Assembly (NCBI GenBank): GCA_016794565.1
Contig: JAEUHQ010000187.1
Coordinates: 1-32,430 of the forward strand
Source of the DNA: Planctomycetota bacterium
Lineage (GTDB): Bacteria > Planctomycetota > UBA1135 > UBA2386
Direction of reading: 5' to 3'
Length of the DNA: 32,430 nucleotides
Shown here: positions 1-7,027 of the stretch, piece after piece
How positions within the stretch are numbered: the first letter of the stretch is position 1
How the letters are laid out: every line of letters begins with the position of its first letter
Position numbers and translations under genes: made by a program
The notes under the pieces: model-generated
What the model was told of the DNA's origin: nothing
What the model saw: only the letters and a program-made list of their open reading frames with translations
Database searches by the model: none

Positions 1-899
1 AGCGGCAGGCCGTGCTCGATCACGGTCGCGAGTGCTTCGCCCGGGGCCACGGTCTCGTCCCACTTCGTGAGGCACACCGCAGCGACGTCGAGCGGTGCGT
101 ACGCGTCGAGCACGACACGGGCGTCGCGCGCGCGGGTGCCGGCGCCGAGGCAGAGCAGCGACGTGCACGCACCGGCGCGCAGGTTGCCTTCGAGGAGCGG
201 CATCGCCTCCGCGTCGCGCGGGCTGCGGCCCGTCGTGTCGACGAACACGCGGTCGCAGTCGGCATGCTGCGCGAGGAGCCGCCGCAGGTCCGTCGCCGTG
301 AATGCGACGGAGAACGGCACGTCCATCAGATCGGCGAACGCGCGGAGCTGCTCGACCGCCGCGACGCGGTAGGTGTCGAGCGTGACGATCGCGATGCGTT
401 CGCCGCGGTTGCGGGCGCGGCCCGCCAGCTTCGCCAGCGTCGTGGTCTTGCCGACGCCGGTGGGGCCGACGAGCGCGATGCGGCGGAATCGCGGGTCGTC
501 GAGTTCTTCGACTTCGGGCGCGGTGTGCACGAGGGCCTGCAGCACGCGGGCGGCGAGCGTCGGCACCGCCGGGTCACCGGGCCGCGACAGGTCGACGCGT
601 GTGCCGATCAGCGCGCGTTCGACGGCGCGCAGCACCGCGGTCGACAGGCCGAACTCCGCCGCCTTCTCGGCGAGCGGCTGGAAGCCGCGCGTCCACCGGG
701 ACAGCGACGCATTGCGCCCGGCCTGGTCGCGATTCGTTCGATCGACCGGCGGCGCGTCGGGCTCGGGCCGTGCGGCGACGACGAGGAAGCCGGTGCGGGT
801 CGGTCGAGTCTCCACGACCAGCGCGTCCGGACCGCACTCGCCGCGCACCTGCTCGAGGGCCAGGGGGAGGGTCTTCGCTTCGAAGCGTTTCAGCAGCAT
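1..899 (-). CDS. flhF: Flagellar biosynthesis GTPase FlhF (C-terminus cut by window edge)
   Basis: SRP-family GTPase that places and numbers flagella, acting at the cytoplasmic membrane. Translating down from the ATG at 899 gives 299 residues before the edge. The G domain is complete enough to be certain: P-loop GPTGVGKT at residues 145-152, DTYRVAAVEQL at about 175-185, the G3 DTTGR at 221-225 and the G4 TKWD at 278-281. The N-terminal 130 residues form a short, variable region with the start (MLLKRFEAKTLPLAL) typical of FlhF. It follows the flhA stop by 21 nt on the same strand, so it is the last visible gene of the fliO-flhF operon. FlhG, its usual partner, would be expected further left, outside the window. 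A long open frame on the opposite strand here is a composition artefact. Confidence 0.95.
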   Translation of the reverse strand, partial: MLLKRFEAKTLPLALEQVRGECGPDALVVETRPTRTGFLVVAARPEPDAPPVDRTNRDQAGRNASLSRWTRGFQPLAEKAAEFGLSTAVLRAVERALIGTRVDLSRPGDPAVPTLAARVLQALVHTAPEVEELDDPRFRRIALVGPTGVGKTTTLAKLAGRARNRGERIAIVTLDTYRVAAVEQLRAFADLMDVPFSVAFTATDLRRLLAQHADCDRVFVDTTGRSPRDAEAMPLLEGNLRAGACTSLLCLGAGTRARDARVVLDAYAPLDVAAVCLTKWDETVAPGEALATVIEHGLP

Positions 900-920
900 G
901 GGGTGTTGGTCCGTGGTGGA

Positions 921-2966
921 TCAGCCGGCGACGGCGATGCGTTGGGTGGTCTCGACGCGCTTCGCGGGGCTCGTCTCCTGGTAGCTCAGCACTGCGGCGT
1001 TGGGGATCACGCCGGCGATCGCCTCCGCGAGGAATGGGCGCAGGTTGGCGCGCGTCACGAGAACGGGATCGCGGCCGCTCTTCGCCATCGAGGACAACGC
1101 CTCGGCGGTGCGGTCGACGAAGCGGCCGAGGAAGCCCGCGGGAAGGTTCGCGACGCCTTCGTTGCCGGCGAGCGCCTCCGCGAGGTTGCGCTCGAGTTCC
1201 GGATCGAGGAACGCGGCGTAGAGCGTGCCGGCTGGATCGAGGTGCGGTTCGACGATCGTCCGCGCGAGACGCGTGCGCACCATCTCGGTGAGCTGGCGCG
1301 GGTCCTTCGTCTCGATGCACGCGTCGGCGAGCGCTTCGAGGATCGTCTGCAGGTTGCGGATCGGCACACCTTCCTTCAGCAGGCCAGCGAGGATGCGCTG
1401 CACCTGACCGAGCGTGAGCTGGCCGGGGATCAGTTCCTCCACGACCGCCGGCGACACCTTCTTCAGGTTGTCGACGAGAGACTTCACGTCGTCGCGCGAC
1501 AGGAGTTCGCCGGCGACCTTCTTCAGGACTTCGGTCACGTGCGTGATCAGCACGGACGCCGCGTCGATCACTGTGTAGCCGAGCAGTTCGGCGCGGTCCT
1601 TGTCCGCTTCGGCGATCCAGCGCGCGGGTAGGCCGAAGGCGGGCTCGATGGTCTCGACGCCGGCGATCGGTTGCGCGGTGCCGCTCGGGTCCATCGCGAG
1701 GTACTGGCCGGCACGCAGGCTGCCGCGGGCGACCTCCTGACCGCCGAGCAGGATGCGGTACGCGTTCGGATCGAGCTGCACGTTGTCGCGCACGCGGATC
1801 GGCGGCACGACGAGGCCGAACGCCTGCGCGAACTGGCGCCGCAGCGAACGGATGTGGTCGAGCAGGCCGCCGTGGCGGCCCGGTTCGACGAGCCCGATGA
1901 GGCGGTAGCCGATCTCGATGCCGAGGCGATCGACGGCGAGCAGTTCTTCGACGGGCGCCTGCTCTTCACCGGTCGGCGCCTTCGCTTCGGCCGCGGCCTT
2001 CGCGGCGGCTTCCGCGGCGTCGGTGGCCTTCTGCGCGTTCGCGGAGAACGCGAACAGCACGGCGGCGATCGAGCAGATCAGGATCGTCGGCATGCCGGGC
2101 AGCAGCGAGAGCGCGACGAGGATGCCGGCGACGATGCGCATCGCGCGGCCGCTGCGCAGCATCTGGTCGCTCATCTCCTGACCGAGCCCGTCTTCGCTCG
2201 CGCCCTTCGTCACGAGAATGCCCGCGGCCGTCGACACCAGCAGGCCGGGGATCTGCGCGACGAGGCCGTCGCCGATCGTCAGGACCGTGTACTTCTCGAA
2301 GGCCTGGAAGACGCCCATGTTGCCGAACACGGTCGCCATCAGCAGGCCGCCGACGATGTTGATCGCCGTGATGATGAGGCCGGCGACCGCGTCGCCGCGG
2401 ACGAACTTTCCGGCGCCGTCCATCGCGCCGTAGAACTCCATCTCGGCCGTCAGCGCCTTGCGCTTGCTCTTCGCCTCTTCGTTCGTGATGAGACCGGCGC
2501 TGAGGTCCGCGTCGATCGACATCTGCTTGCCGGGCATCGCGTCGAGGGCGAACCGCGCGGTCACTTCGCTGATGCGGTTCTGGCCCTTGGTGATCACGAT
2601 GAACTGGATCACCACGAGCACGAGGAAGATGACGATGCCGACGAGCGGACTGCCGCCGACGACGAAGCCGCCGAACGTGCGGATGACCGCGCCGGCGTCG
2701 CCCTCGAGCAGGATCAGTCGCGTCGACGCGACGTTCAGCGCGAGCCGGAACAGCGCGGAGAACAGCAGCACCGACGGGAACGTGCTGAAGTCGACGGGCC
2801 GGTGCGCGTGCAGCACGGCCATCACGATGAGCAGGCTCACCGTGAGGTTGAGGCTCAGCATCGCGTCCAGCACGAGCGGCGGGACGGGGATGAGCATCAC
2901 CGCGAGGATCGCGACGAAGAACAGCGCGAGCAGGCTGTTGCGGTTGGAGCCGTTGCCCTCAGTCAT
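921..2966 (-). CDS. flhA: Flagellar export gate protein FlhA
   Basis: Large export-gate subunit of the flagellar type III secretion system, 681 residues, usual length for the family. The N-terminal half carries several hydrophobic helices (for example LLALFFVAILAVMLIPVPPL and LVGIVIFLVLVVIQFIVI). The family signature in the cytoplasmic loop is clear: ITKGQNRISEVTARFALDAM followed by PGKQMSIDADLSAGLI. The C-terminal cytoplasmic half, from about residue 345, would form the nonameric ring that docks chaperone-substrate complexes. An Ala/Lys-rich linker (about residues 310-335) separates the halves. The ATG at 2966 lies 33 nt after the flhB stop. Third positions are strongly G/C, as in the neighbours. 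Confidence 0.97.
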   Translation of the reverse strand: MTEGNGSNRNSLLALFFVAILAVMLIPVPPLVLDAMLSLNLTVSLLIVMAVLHAHRPVDFSTFPSVLLFSALFRLALNVASTRLILLEGDAGAVIRTFGGFVVGGSPLVGIVIFLVLVVIQFIVITKGQNRISEVTARFALDAMPGKQMSIDADLSAGLITNEEAKSKRKALTAEMEFYGAMDGAGKFVRGDAVAGLIITAINIVGGLLMATVFGNMGVFQAFEKYTVLTIGDGLVAQIPGLLVSTAAGILVTKGASEDGLGQEMSDQMLRSGRAMRIVAGILVALSLLPGMPTILICSIAAVLFAFSANAQKATDAAEAAAKAAAEAKAPTGEEQAPVEELLAVDRLGIEIGYRLIGLVEPGRHGGLLDHIRSLRRQFAQAFGLVVPPIRVRDNVQLDPNAYRILLGGQEVARGSLRAGQYLAMDPSGTAQPIAGVETIEPAFGLPARWIAEADKDRAELLGYTVIDAASVLITHVTEVLKKVAGELLSRDDVKSLVDNLKKVSPAVVEELIPGQLTLGQVQRILAGLLKEGVPIRNLQTILEALADACIETKDPRQLTEMVRTRLARTIVEPHLDPAGTLYAAFLDPELERNLAEALAGNEGVANLPAGFLGRFVDRTAEALSSMAKSGRDPVLVTRANLRPFLAEAIAGVIPNAAVLSYQETSPAKRVETTQRIAVAG

Positions 2967-2999
2967 GGTTCAGCCCTCCCGAATCGATCACGGAGCAGT

Positions 3000-4076
3000 T
3001 CATGCGGTGCGGCCCTTCAGTCGGTAGACGTGGCTCAGGACCGTCGCGACGGCCTGGTAGAAGCGCTCGGGGATCGCCTGGCCGACCTTCACGGCGCGGA
3101 ACAGTGCGCGGGCCAGCGGCGGGTCCTCCATCAGCGGAACGTCGTTCTCCCGCGCGATCTCGCGGATGCGCTGCGCCATCTCGTCGACGCCCTTCGCGAC
3201 GACGGTCGGGGCGAGGTCGCGCGAGCGGTCGTAGCGGAGTGCGACGGCGAAGTGCGTCGGGTTGGTGATCACGACGTCCGCCTTCGGGACGATGGCGGTC
3301 ATGCGATGGCGCAGCAGGTCGTTGCGGGCGCGACGCTGGCGCATCTTCATCGTCGGATCACCCTCCGAGCGGCGTCGTTCGTCCTCGACCTCCTGCTTCG
3401 ACATCATGTTGCGCTTCGTGAACTGGAAGCGCTGCCAGAAGACGTCGGCGGCGGCGAGCAGGAACGTCACGACCCCGACCCACAGGAGCAGCGAGATCGC
3501 GATTTCGCCGACCATCGCGGCGGCGACGTCGGCCGGGACCTGGTGCAGTTCGAGCAGTCCCTGCCACCGGTCGCCGAGCACGTACTGGAGCACGCCGATC
3601 AGCACGCCGAGCTTCAGCGCCGCGAACGCCGTGCGGACGATGGCCTGGACGTTGAAGACCTTCTTCCAGTTGTTGATCGGGTTGAGGCGCTCGATCTTGA
3701 AGCCGAGCACTTCGTTCGACCATCGCAAGCCGATCTGGCCGTAGCCGAGCACTGCCGCGGATCCGGCGATGATGGCGACCATCGTCAGGAACGGCGGCAG
3801 CACGCCCCACACCGCGAGACCGATCTCCTGGCACGAGCCCGTGATCGTGGGCGCACCGTGTTTGTGCGGGGCGATGTCGAGGCCGCGACGCATGACCTGG
3901 GCGAACGAGTCGACGAGCCACGCGCCGCACGTCGAGAACGCGATGGCCGCGACGAGCAGGCCGCCGCCCTGCACGAGTTCGCGCGACAGCGACGTGTCGC
4001 CGCGGTTGCGCACGTCGGCGAGCCGCGTCGGCGTCGGCTGCTCGGTCTTGCCCTGGTCGTCGTCGAAGATTCCCAT
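3000..4076 (-). CDS. flhB: Flagellar export switch protein FlhB
   Basis: Membrane component of the export gate that switches substrate specificity from rod/hook to filament proteins through self-cleavage. It has 358 residues: a hydrophilic N-terminus (GKTEQPTPTRLADVRNRGD), four hydrophobic segments between about residues 38 and 210, then a basic linker and the cytoplasmic domain. The autocleavage motif NPTH is intact at residues 272-275, preceded by ADVVIT, so normal switching is expected. The ATG at 4076 is 3 nt from the fliR stop, indicating translational coupling. Confidence 0.97.
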   Translation of the reverse strand: MGIFDDDQGKTEQPTPTRLADVRNRGDTSLSRELVQGGGLLVAAIAFSTCGAWLVDSFAQVMRRGLDIAPHKHGAPTITGSCQEIGLAVWGVLPPFLTMVAIIAGSAAVLGYGQIGLRWSNEVLGFKIERLNPINNWKKVFNVQAIVRTAFAALKLGVLIGVLQYVLGDRWQGLLELHQVPADVAAAMVGEIAISLLLWVGVVTFLLAAADVFWQRFQFTKRNMMSKQEVEDERRRSEGDPTMKMRQRRARNDLLRHRMTAIVPKADVVITNPTHFAVALRYDRSRDLAPTVVAKGVDEMAQRIREIARENDVPLMEDPPLARALFRAVKVGQAIPERFYQAVATVLSHVYRLKGRTA

Positions 4077-4079
4077 GGG

Positions 4080-4847
4080 TCAGGCCGGGAACATCGCGCC
4101 CGCCTGGTCGAGCAGCGCGCGGAAGGCGTCGACGAGGAACGGCGTGCCCTTCGTCAGGAAGAGCGCCATCACGCCGAGGGCGAGCAGCACACGGAGCGCG
4201 AAGCCGAACTCCATCATGTTGATCGCCGGAACGGCGCGGCCGAGCACGACCATCGTGATCGACAGGAGGAACATCAGCGACAGCATCGGCAGCGAGTACT
4301 GCAGCGCGATGGCCACGCTGCCCGCGACCATGACCCTGAGCCCGTCCCAGATCGGCGCGATGTCGAACGGCTGCCCGACGCGGCAGGCGCGGAACGTGTG
4401 TTCGAGCAGCCGCAGCGCTTCGTGGTGCAGGTCGAATTGCAGGATCAGGAGGAAGCCGAAGACCTGGAGCAGCTGCGAGATCACCGTCGCGTCGGTGCCG
4501 CTCTCGGGGTTCATGAGGCGCGCCATCGAGAACCCCATCTCCGAGCTGACGACTTCGCCCGCGCTGACGAGCAGCGAAGTGAGCGTCGACAGCGCGAGGC
4601 CGAGCGCGAAGCCGACGACCGCCTCGCGGATCGCCATCACGCCGAGGGCGAGCAGCATCGGCGGCGTTTCGACGCGCTGGTCGCCGACCCACCAGAAGAC
4701 GCCGCCGAGCGACACCGCGAGCACGATGCGGAACGTCGCCGAGTCGATCTGCCGGCCGAAGAGCGGGACCACGGCGAAGAACGCCGCCGTCCGCACGATG
4801 TGCAGGAACAGCGAGTTCGCGTAGTCCTGAGCCAGCAGGATGTCCAT
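4080..4847 (-). CDS. fliR: Flagellar export gate protein FliR
   Basis: Core subunit of the FliPQR export pore, 255 residues with six or so hydrophobic segments. Recognisable stretches include VVGFALGLALSTLTSLLVSA followed by GEVVSSEMGFSMARLMNPES, and the C-terminal MNMEFG-like INMMEFGFALRVLLALGVM. An open frame continues upstream to 4940, but those 31 extra residues are Arg/Pro-rich and overlap fliQ. The ATG at 4847, which begins MDILLAQDYANSL and follows the fliQ stop by 17 nt, is the better start. Confidence 0.95.
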   Translation of the reverse strand: MDILLAQDYANSLFLHIVRTAAFFAVVPLFGRQIDSATFRIVLAVSLGGVFWWVGDQRVETPPMLLALGVMAIREAVVGFALGLALSTLTSLLVSAGEVVSSEMGFSMARLMNPESGTDATVISQLLQVFGFLLILQFDLHHEALRLLEHTFRACRVGQPFDIAPIWDGLRVMVAGSVAIALQYSLPMLSLMFLLSITMVVLGRAVPAINMMEFGFALRVLLALGVMALFLTKGTPFLVDAFRALLDQAGAMFPA

Positions 4848-4864
4848 CGGCGTGCGGTCCCGCG

Positions 4865-5140
4865 TCAGCCGCTGAGGCCGTAGGCGGCCAGGTTCTTGAA
4901 GAGAGCGACCGTGTACTCGCGCAACGTGCCGAGGATCCACGGCATCATCGCGACGAGCGCGATGAGCACCGCGAGCATCTTCGGCACGATGCTGAGGGTC
5001 TGCTCCTGCATCGACGTCACCGTCTGCAGGAAGCTCGTCGAGAGACCGACGAACATGCCGATCAGCAGGGCGGGTGCGCAGATCATCAGCGCGGTGAGCA
5101 GCGCCGACTTGCAGAGGTCGAGGAGTGCTTCGTGGCCCAT
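4865..5140 (-). CDS. fliQ: Flagellar export gate protein FliQ
   Basis: Small export-pore subunit of 91 residues with two transmembrane helices (about residues 12-36 and 52-75), the standard FliQ size and topology. The loop sequence LSTSFLQTVTSMQEQTLSIV followed by PK is highly characteristic of FliQ. It lies 13 nt after the fliP stop and 17 nt before the fliR start in the same operon. Confidence 0.97.
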   Translation of the reverse strand: MGHEALLDLCKSALLTALMICAPALLIGMFVGLSTSFLQTVTSMQEQTLSIVPKMLAVLIALVAMMPWILGTLREYTVALFKNLAAYGLSG

Positions 5141-5153
5141 GGGGCGTCTCCGA

Positions 5154-5951
5154 TCAGGTGTTGAAGCTGCTCGCGAGCGACACGACCACGAGGTCCCAGC
5201 CGCCGACGAGGATGAAGAGGAGAAGCTTCAGCGGCGTCGACACGACGACCGGCGGAAGACTGAACATGCCCATCGAGACGAGGATCGAGCTGATGACGAG
5301 GTCGATCACGACGAAGGGCAGGAAGAGCACGAAGCCCATCTGGAACGCCGTCTTGATCTCCGACAGCACGAACGCGGGCACCGTCACGTGGAAAGGCGTC
5401 GCCATCGCGGTCGCCGGCCGCGGGGTGCGGCTGAGTTCGAGGATCAGCTTCACGTCCTCCTCGCGCGTCTGCGACAGCATGAACTCATTCATGCGGCCCG
5501 TCGCGATGCCCGCCGCCTGCTGCCAGTCCATGCGGTTCTCGACGTAGGGCAAGTAGGCCTTGTCGTAGATGTCCGTGACCACGGGCTTCATCACGAACAT
5601 CGTCATGAACAGCGCGAAGCCCGTCGTGATCATCGCGGGCGGCAGGTCCTGCATGGACATCGCGCGCTTCAGAAACGACAGCACGATCACGATGCGCGTG
5701 AAGCACGTCATCGTCATCACGATCGCCGGCGCCATCGCCAGCACGGTCATGAGGAGCACGATCTCGAGCGCGCTGCCGAGCTTCTGCGGTCCGTTGCCGG
5801 CGTCGATCGTCACCGAGACGCCGGGGCCCTTCGGCGCCGGCGCGTTGCCGCTCGTGGGAGCGGGCGGGCCGATCGGGTCGGCCGGGTCCTGCGCGTGCAA
5901 GGCTCCGAGGCCGAGCACGAACGCGACGAGCATCGCGAGCAGCCGGCTCAT
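5154..5951 (-). CDS. fliP: Flagellar export gate protein FliP
   Basis: Pore-forming subunit of the flagellar export gate, 265 residues. It starts with a cleavable signal peptide (MSRLLAMLVAFVLGLGALHA), a known feature of FliP, followed by a short Pro/Gly-rich periplasmic segment. Family signatures include FTRIVIVLSFLKRAM near residue 90 and the C-terminal SSILVSMGMFSLPPVVVSTP followed by LKLLLFILVGGWDLV. The frame stays open far upstream to 7694, but the ATG at 5951 overlaps the fliO stop by 4 nt (ATGA), the usual coupling. This start also gives the signal peptide. Confidence 0.97.
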   Translation of the reverse strand: MSRLLAMLVAFVLGLGALHAQDPADPIGPPAPTSGNAPAPKGPGVSVTIDAGNGPQKLGSALEIVLLMTVLAMAPAIVMTMTCFTRIVIVLSFLKRAMSMQDLPPAMITTGFALFMTMFVMKPVVTDIYDKAYLPYVENRMDWQQAAGIATGRMNEFMLSQTREEDVKLILELSRTPRPATAMATPFHVTVPAFVLSEIKTAFQMGFVLFLPFVVIDLVISSILVSMGMFSLPPVVVSTPLKLLLFILVGGWDLVVVSLASSFNT

Positions 5952-6628
5952 GCGCGGCCGACCTTCTGCAGCAGCGAACGGAAGTCCTCGAGGTCGACGT
6001 CGGCCTTGGCCGCCGGACGTGCTGCGGCTCGTGTCGCACGTTGCGCCGGCGTCAGCGGCGGGCGCGGGATGACGAGGTTCTTCGGTACCGCGCCCTCGTC
6101 GTCGACAGCCGGAGTCGCGACCGAGCGCGCGAGCACCTCGGCTTCGTCGGCGGCGCGGTCGGGCAGTCGCCCGCTCTCCAGCAACGACAGGCCGCGTTCG
6201 TGTTCGCCGATCAGGAGGATGCGGTCGTCGAACTCGATCGCGTGCACCGCCTGGCGAGTGGACAGACGCAGCGTCTGGCGCAACGTCACGAGCGGCGTCG
6301 CACCGCGCACCGGCGTGGCGCCGCCGCGGAGCTTGCGCACCGCGAACAGTCCGCCGACGCCGAGCAGCAGCACGCCGACGAGCGCGCTCGTGATCTGCCA
6401 CAGGTCCGGAGTGCGGGGCAGGCTCGGCACGGAACGCGCAGCCAGGGTGGCCGCGTCGTTCGTGGCCGGCGCGCGATCGTCGGGCGCGGAAGTGGCCGGC
6501 AGGGCACCCTTCGTCGCGGCGCCGGCGGTGGTGCCGCCCTGCATCGACAGGGGGCCCAGGACCAGGAGCAGCGCGACCGCCGGGGGGATCCAGAGCCACT
6601 TCGGCGCCGATTGCAGGTTGAGTTTCAC
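5948..6628 (-). CDS. fliO: FliO-like flagellar biosynthesis protein
   Basis: FliO helps assemble the FliP ring. The call rests on position (first gene before fliP, 4-nt overlap) and architecture. There is an N-terminal hydrophobic segment (WLWIPPAVALLLVLG), then an Ala/Thr-rich periplasmic stretch. A central transmembrane helix (ITSALVGVLLLGVGGLFAV) is followed by a basic turn. Then comes the small FliO-type cytoplasmic domain, with LRQTLRLSTRQAVHAIEFDD followed by RILLIGEHERGLSLL. The tail is Ala/Arg/Pro-rich. At 226 residues it is somewhat longer than typical FliO. I chose the GTG at 6628 with a weak GGGA upstream; a TTG at 6670 adds 14 residues and cannot be excluded. Confidence 0.85.
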   Translation of the reverse strand: MKLNLQSAPKWLWIPPAVALLLVLGPLSMQGGTTAGAATKGALPATSAPDDRAPATNDAATLAARSVPSLPRTPDLWQITSALVGVLLLGVGGLFAVRKLRGGATPVRGATPLVTLRQTLRLSTRQAVHAIEFDDRILLIGEHERGLSLLESGRLPDRAADEAEVLARSVATPAVDDEGAVPKNLVIPRPPLTPAQRATRAAARPAAKADVDLEDFRSLLQKVGRA

Positions 6629-6785
6629 GTCGTTCCCGAAGCACACGAGATGCCAGGTGGCGGACCACAAGATGTGGTGGAGCGGAGCCCTCCGCGCACC
6701 AGGTCGCTGCTGCAGCCGTCCACACTCGCGTCGTCGAGTCGTACGACAGTGCGGCCCGGCCCCCGCGTGCTACCTTCGCCCCGCC

Positions 6786-7004
6786 ATGGCGTCCTCCCCG
6801 TTCGACGAACTCGTGCACCGCGTGAACAACCTGCTCGGCACGATCCAGGTGCAGGCCGAGGTGGCGCGCCTCGCTGGCTCCCTCGAGGCGCACATGAACG
6901 CGTTGCGGCTGATCGAGGAGTCGGCGCTGCGCACGCAACAGGACCTGCAGCGGTTGCGGAACGCGGCCCGCGCACCCGGCAGTGAGTCGCGGTCCGACGG
7001 CTGA
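6786..7004 (+). CDS. Small protein resembling an isolated histidine-kinase DHp helix pair
   Basis: 72 residues, starting at the ATG at 6786 and ending TGA at 7004. The codon third-position bias matches real genes here. Near the N-terminus is DELVHRVNNLLGTIQVQAEV, which matches the H-box of histidine-kinase dimerisation/phosphoacceptor domains (H-x-x-N-N-L-L pattern, His about residue 11). A second amphipathic helix, LRLIEESALRTQQDLQRLRN, corresponds to DHp helix 2. No ATPase domain follows, because the protein stops after a short polar tail. It is divergent from the fliO operon. An extended -10-like element (TGCTACCTT) ends only about 10 nt before the ATG, so the mRNA may be nearly leaderless. 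A phosphorelay or dimerisation role is inference; the family is not one I can name. Confidence 0.75.
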   Translation: MASSPFDELVHRVNNLLGTIQVQAEVARLAGSLEAHMNALRLIEESALRTQQDLQRLRNAARAPGSESRSDG

Positions 7005-7027
7005 CATCGGACCGCGGCGCGCGCGGC

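Noticed and set aside
1671..4883. A 1070-codon plus-strand open frame opposite flhA, flhB and fliR
   Set aside because: It is an antisense shadow created by strong third-position G/C bias; the translation is Arg/Glu/Asp/His low complexity, while the minus-strand genes are unmistakable.
6738..6747. Palindrome GTCGTACGAC upstream of the DHp-like gene
   Set aside because: A 10-bp palindrome in GC-rich DNA is not strong evidence of an operator without a second copy or conservation.
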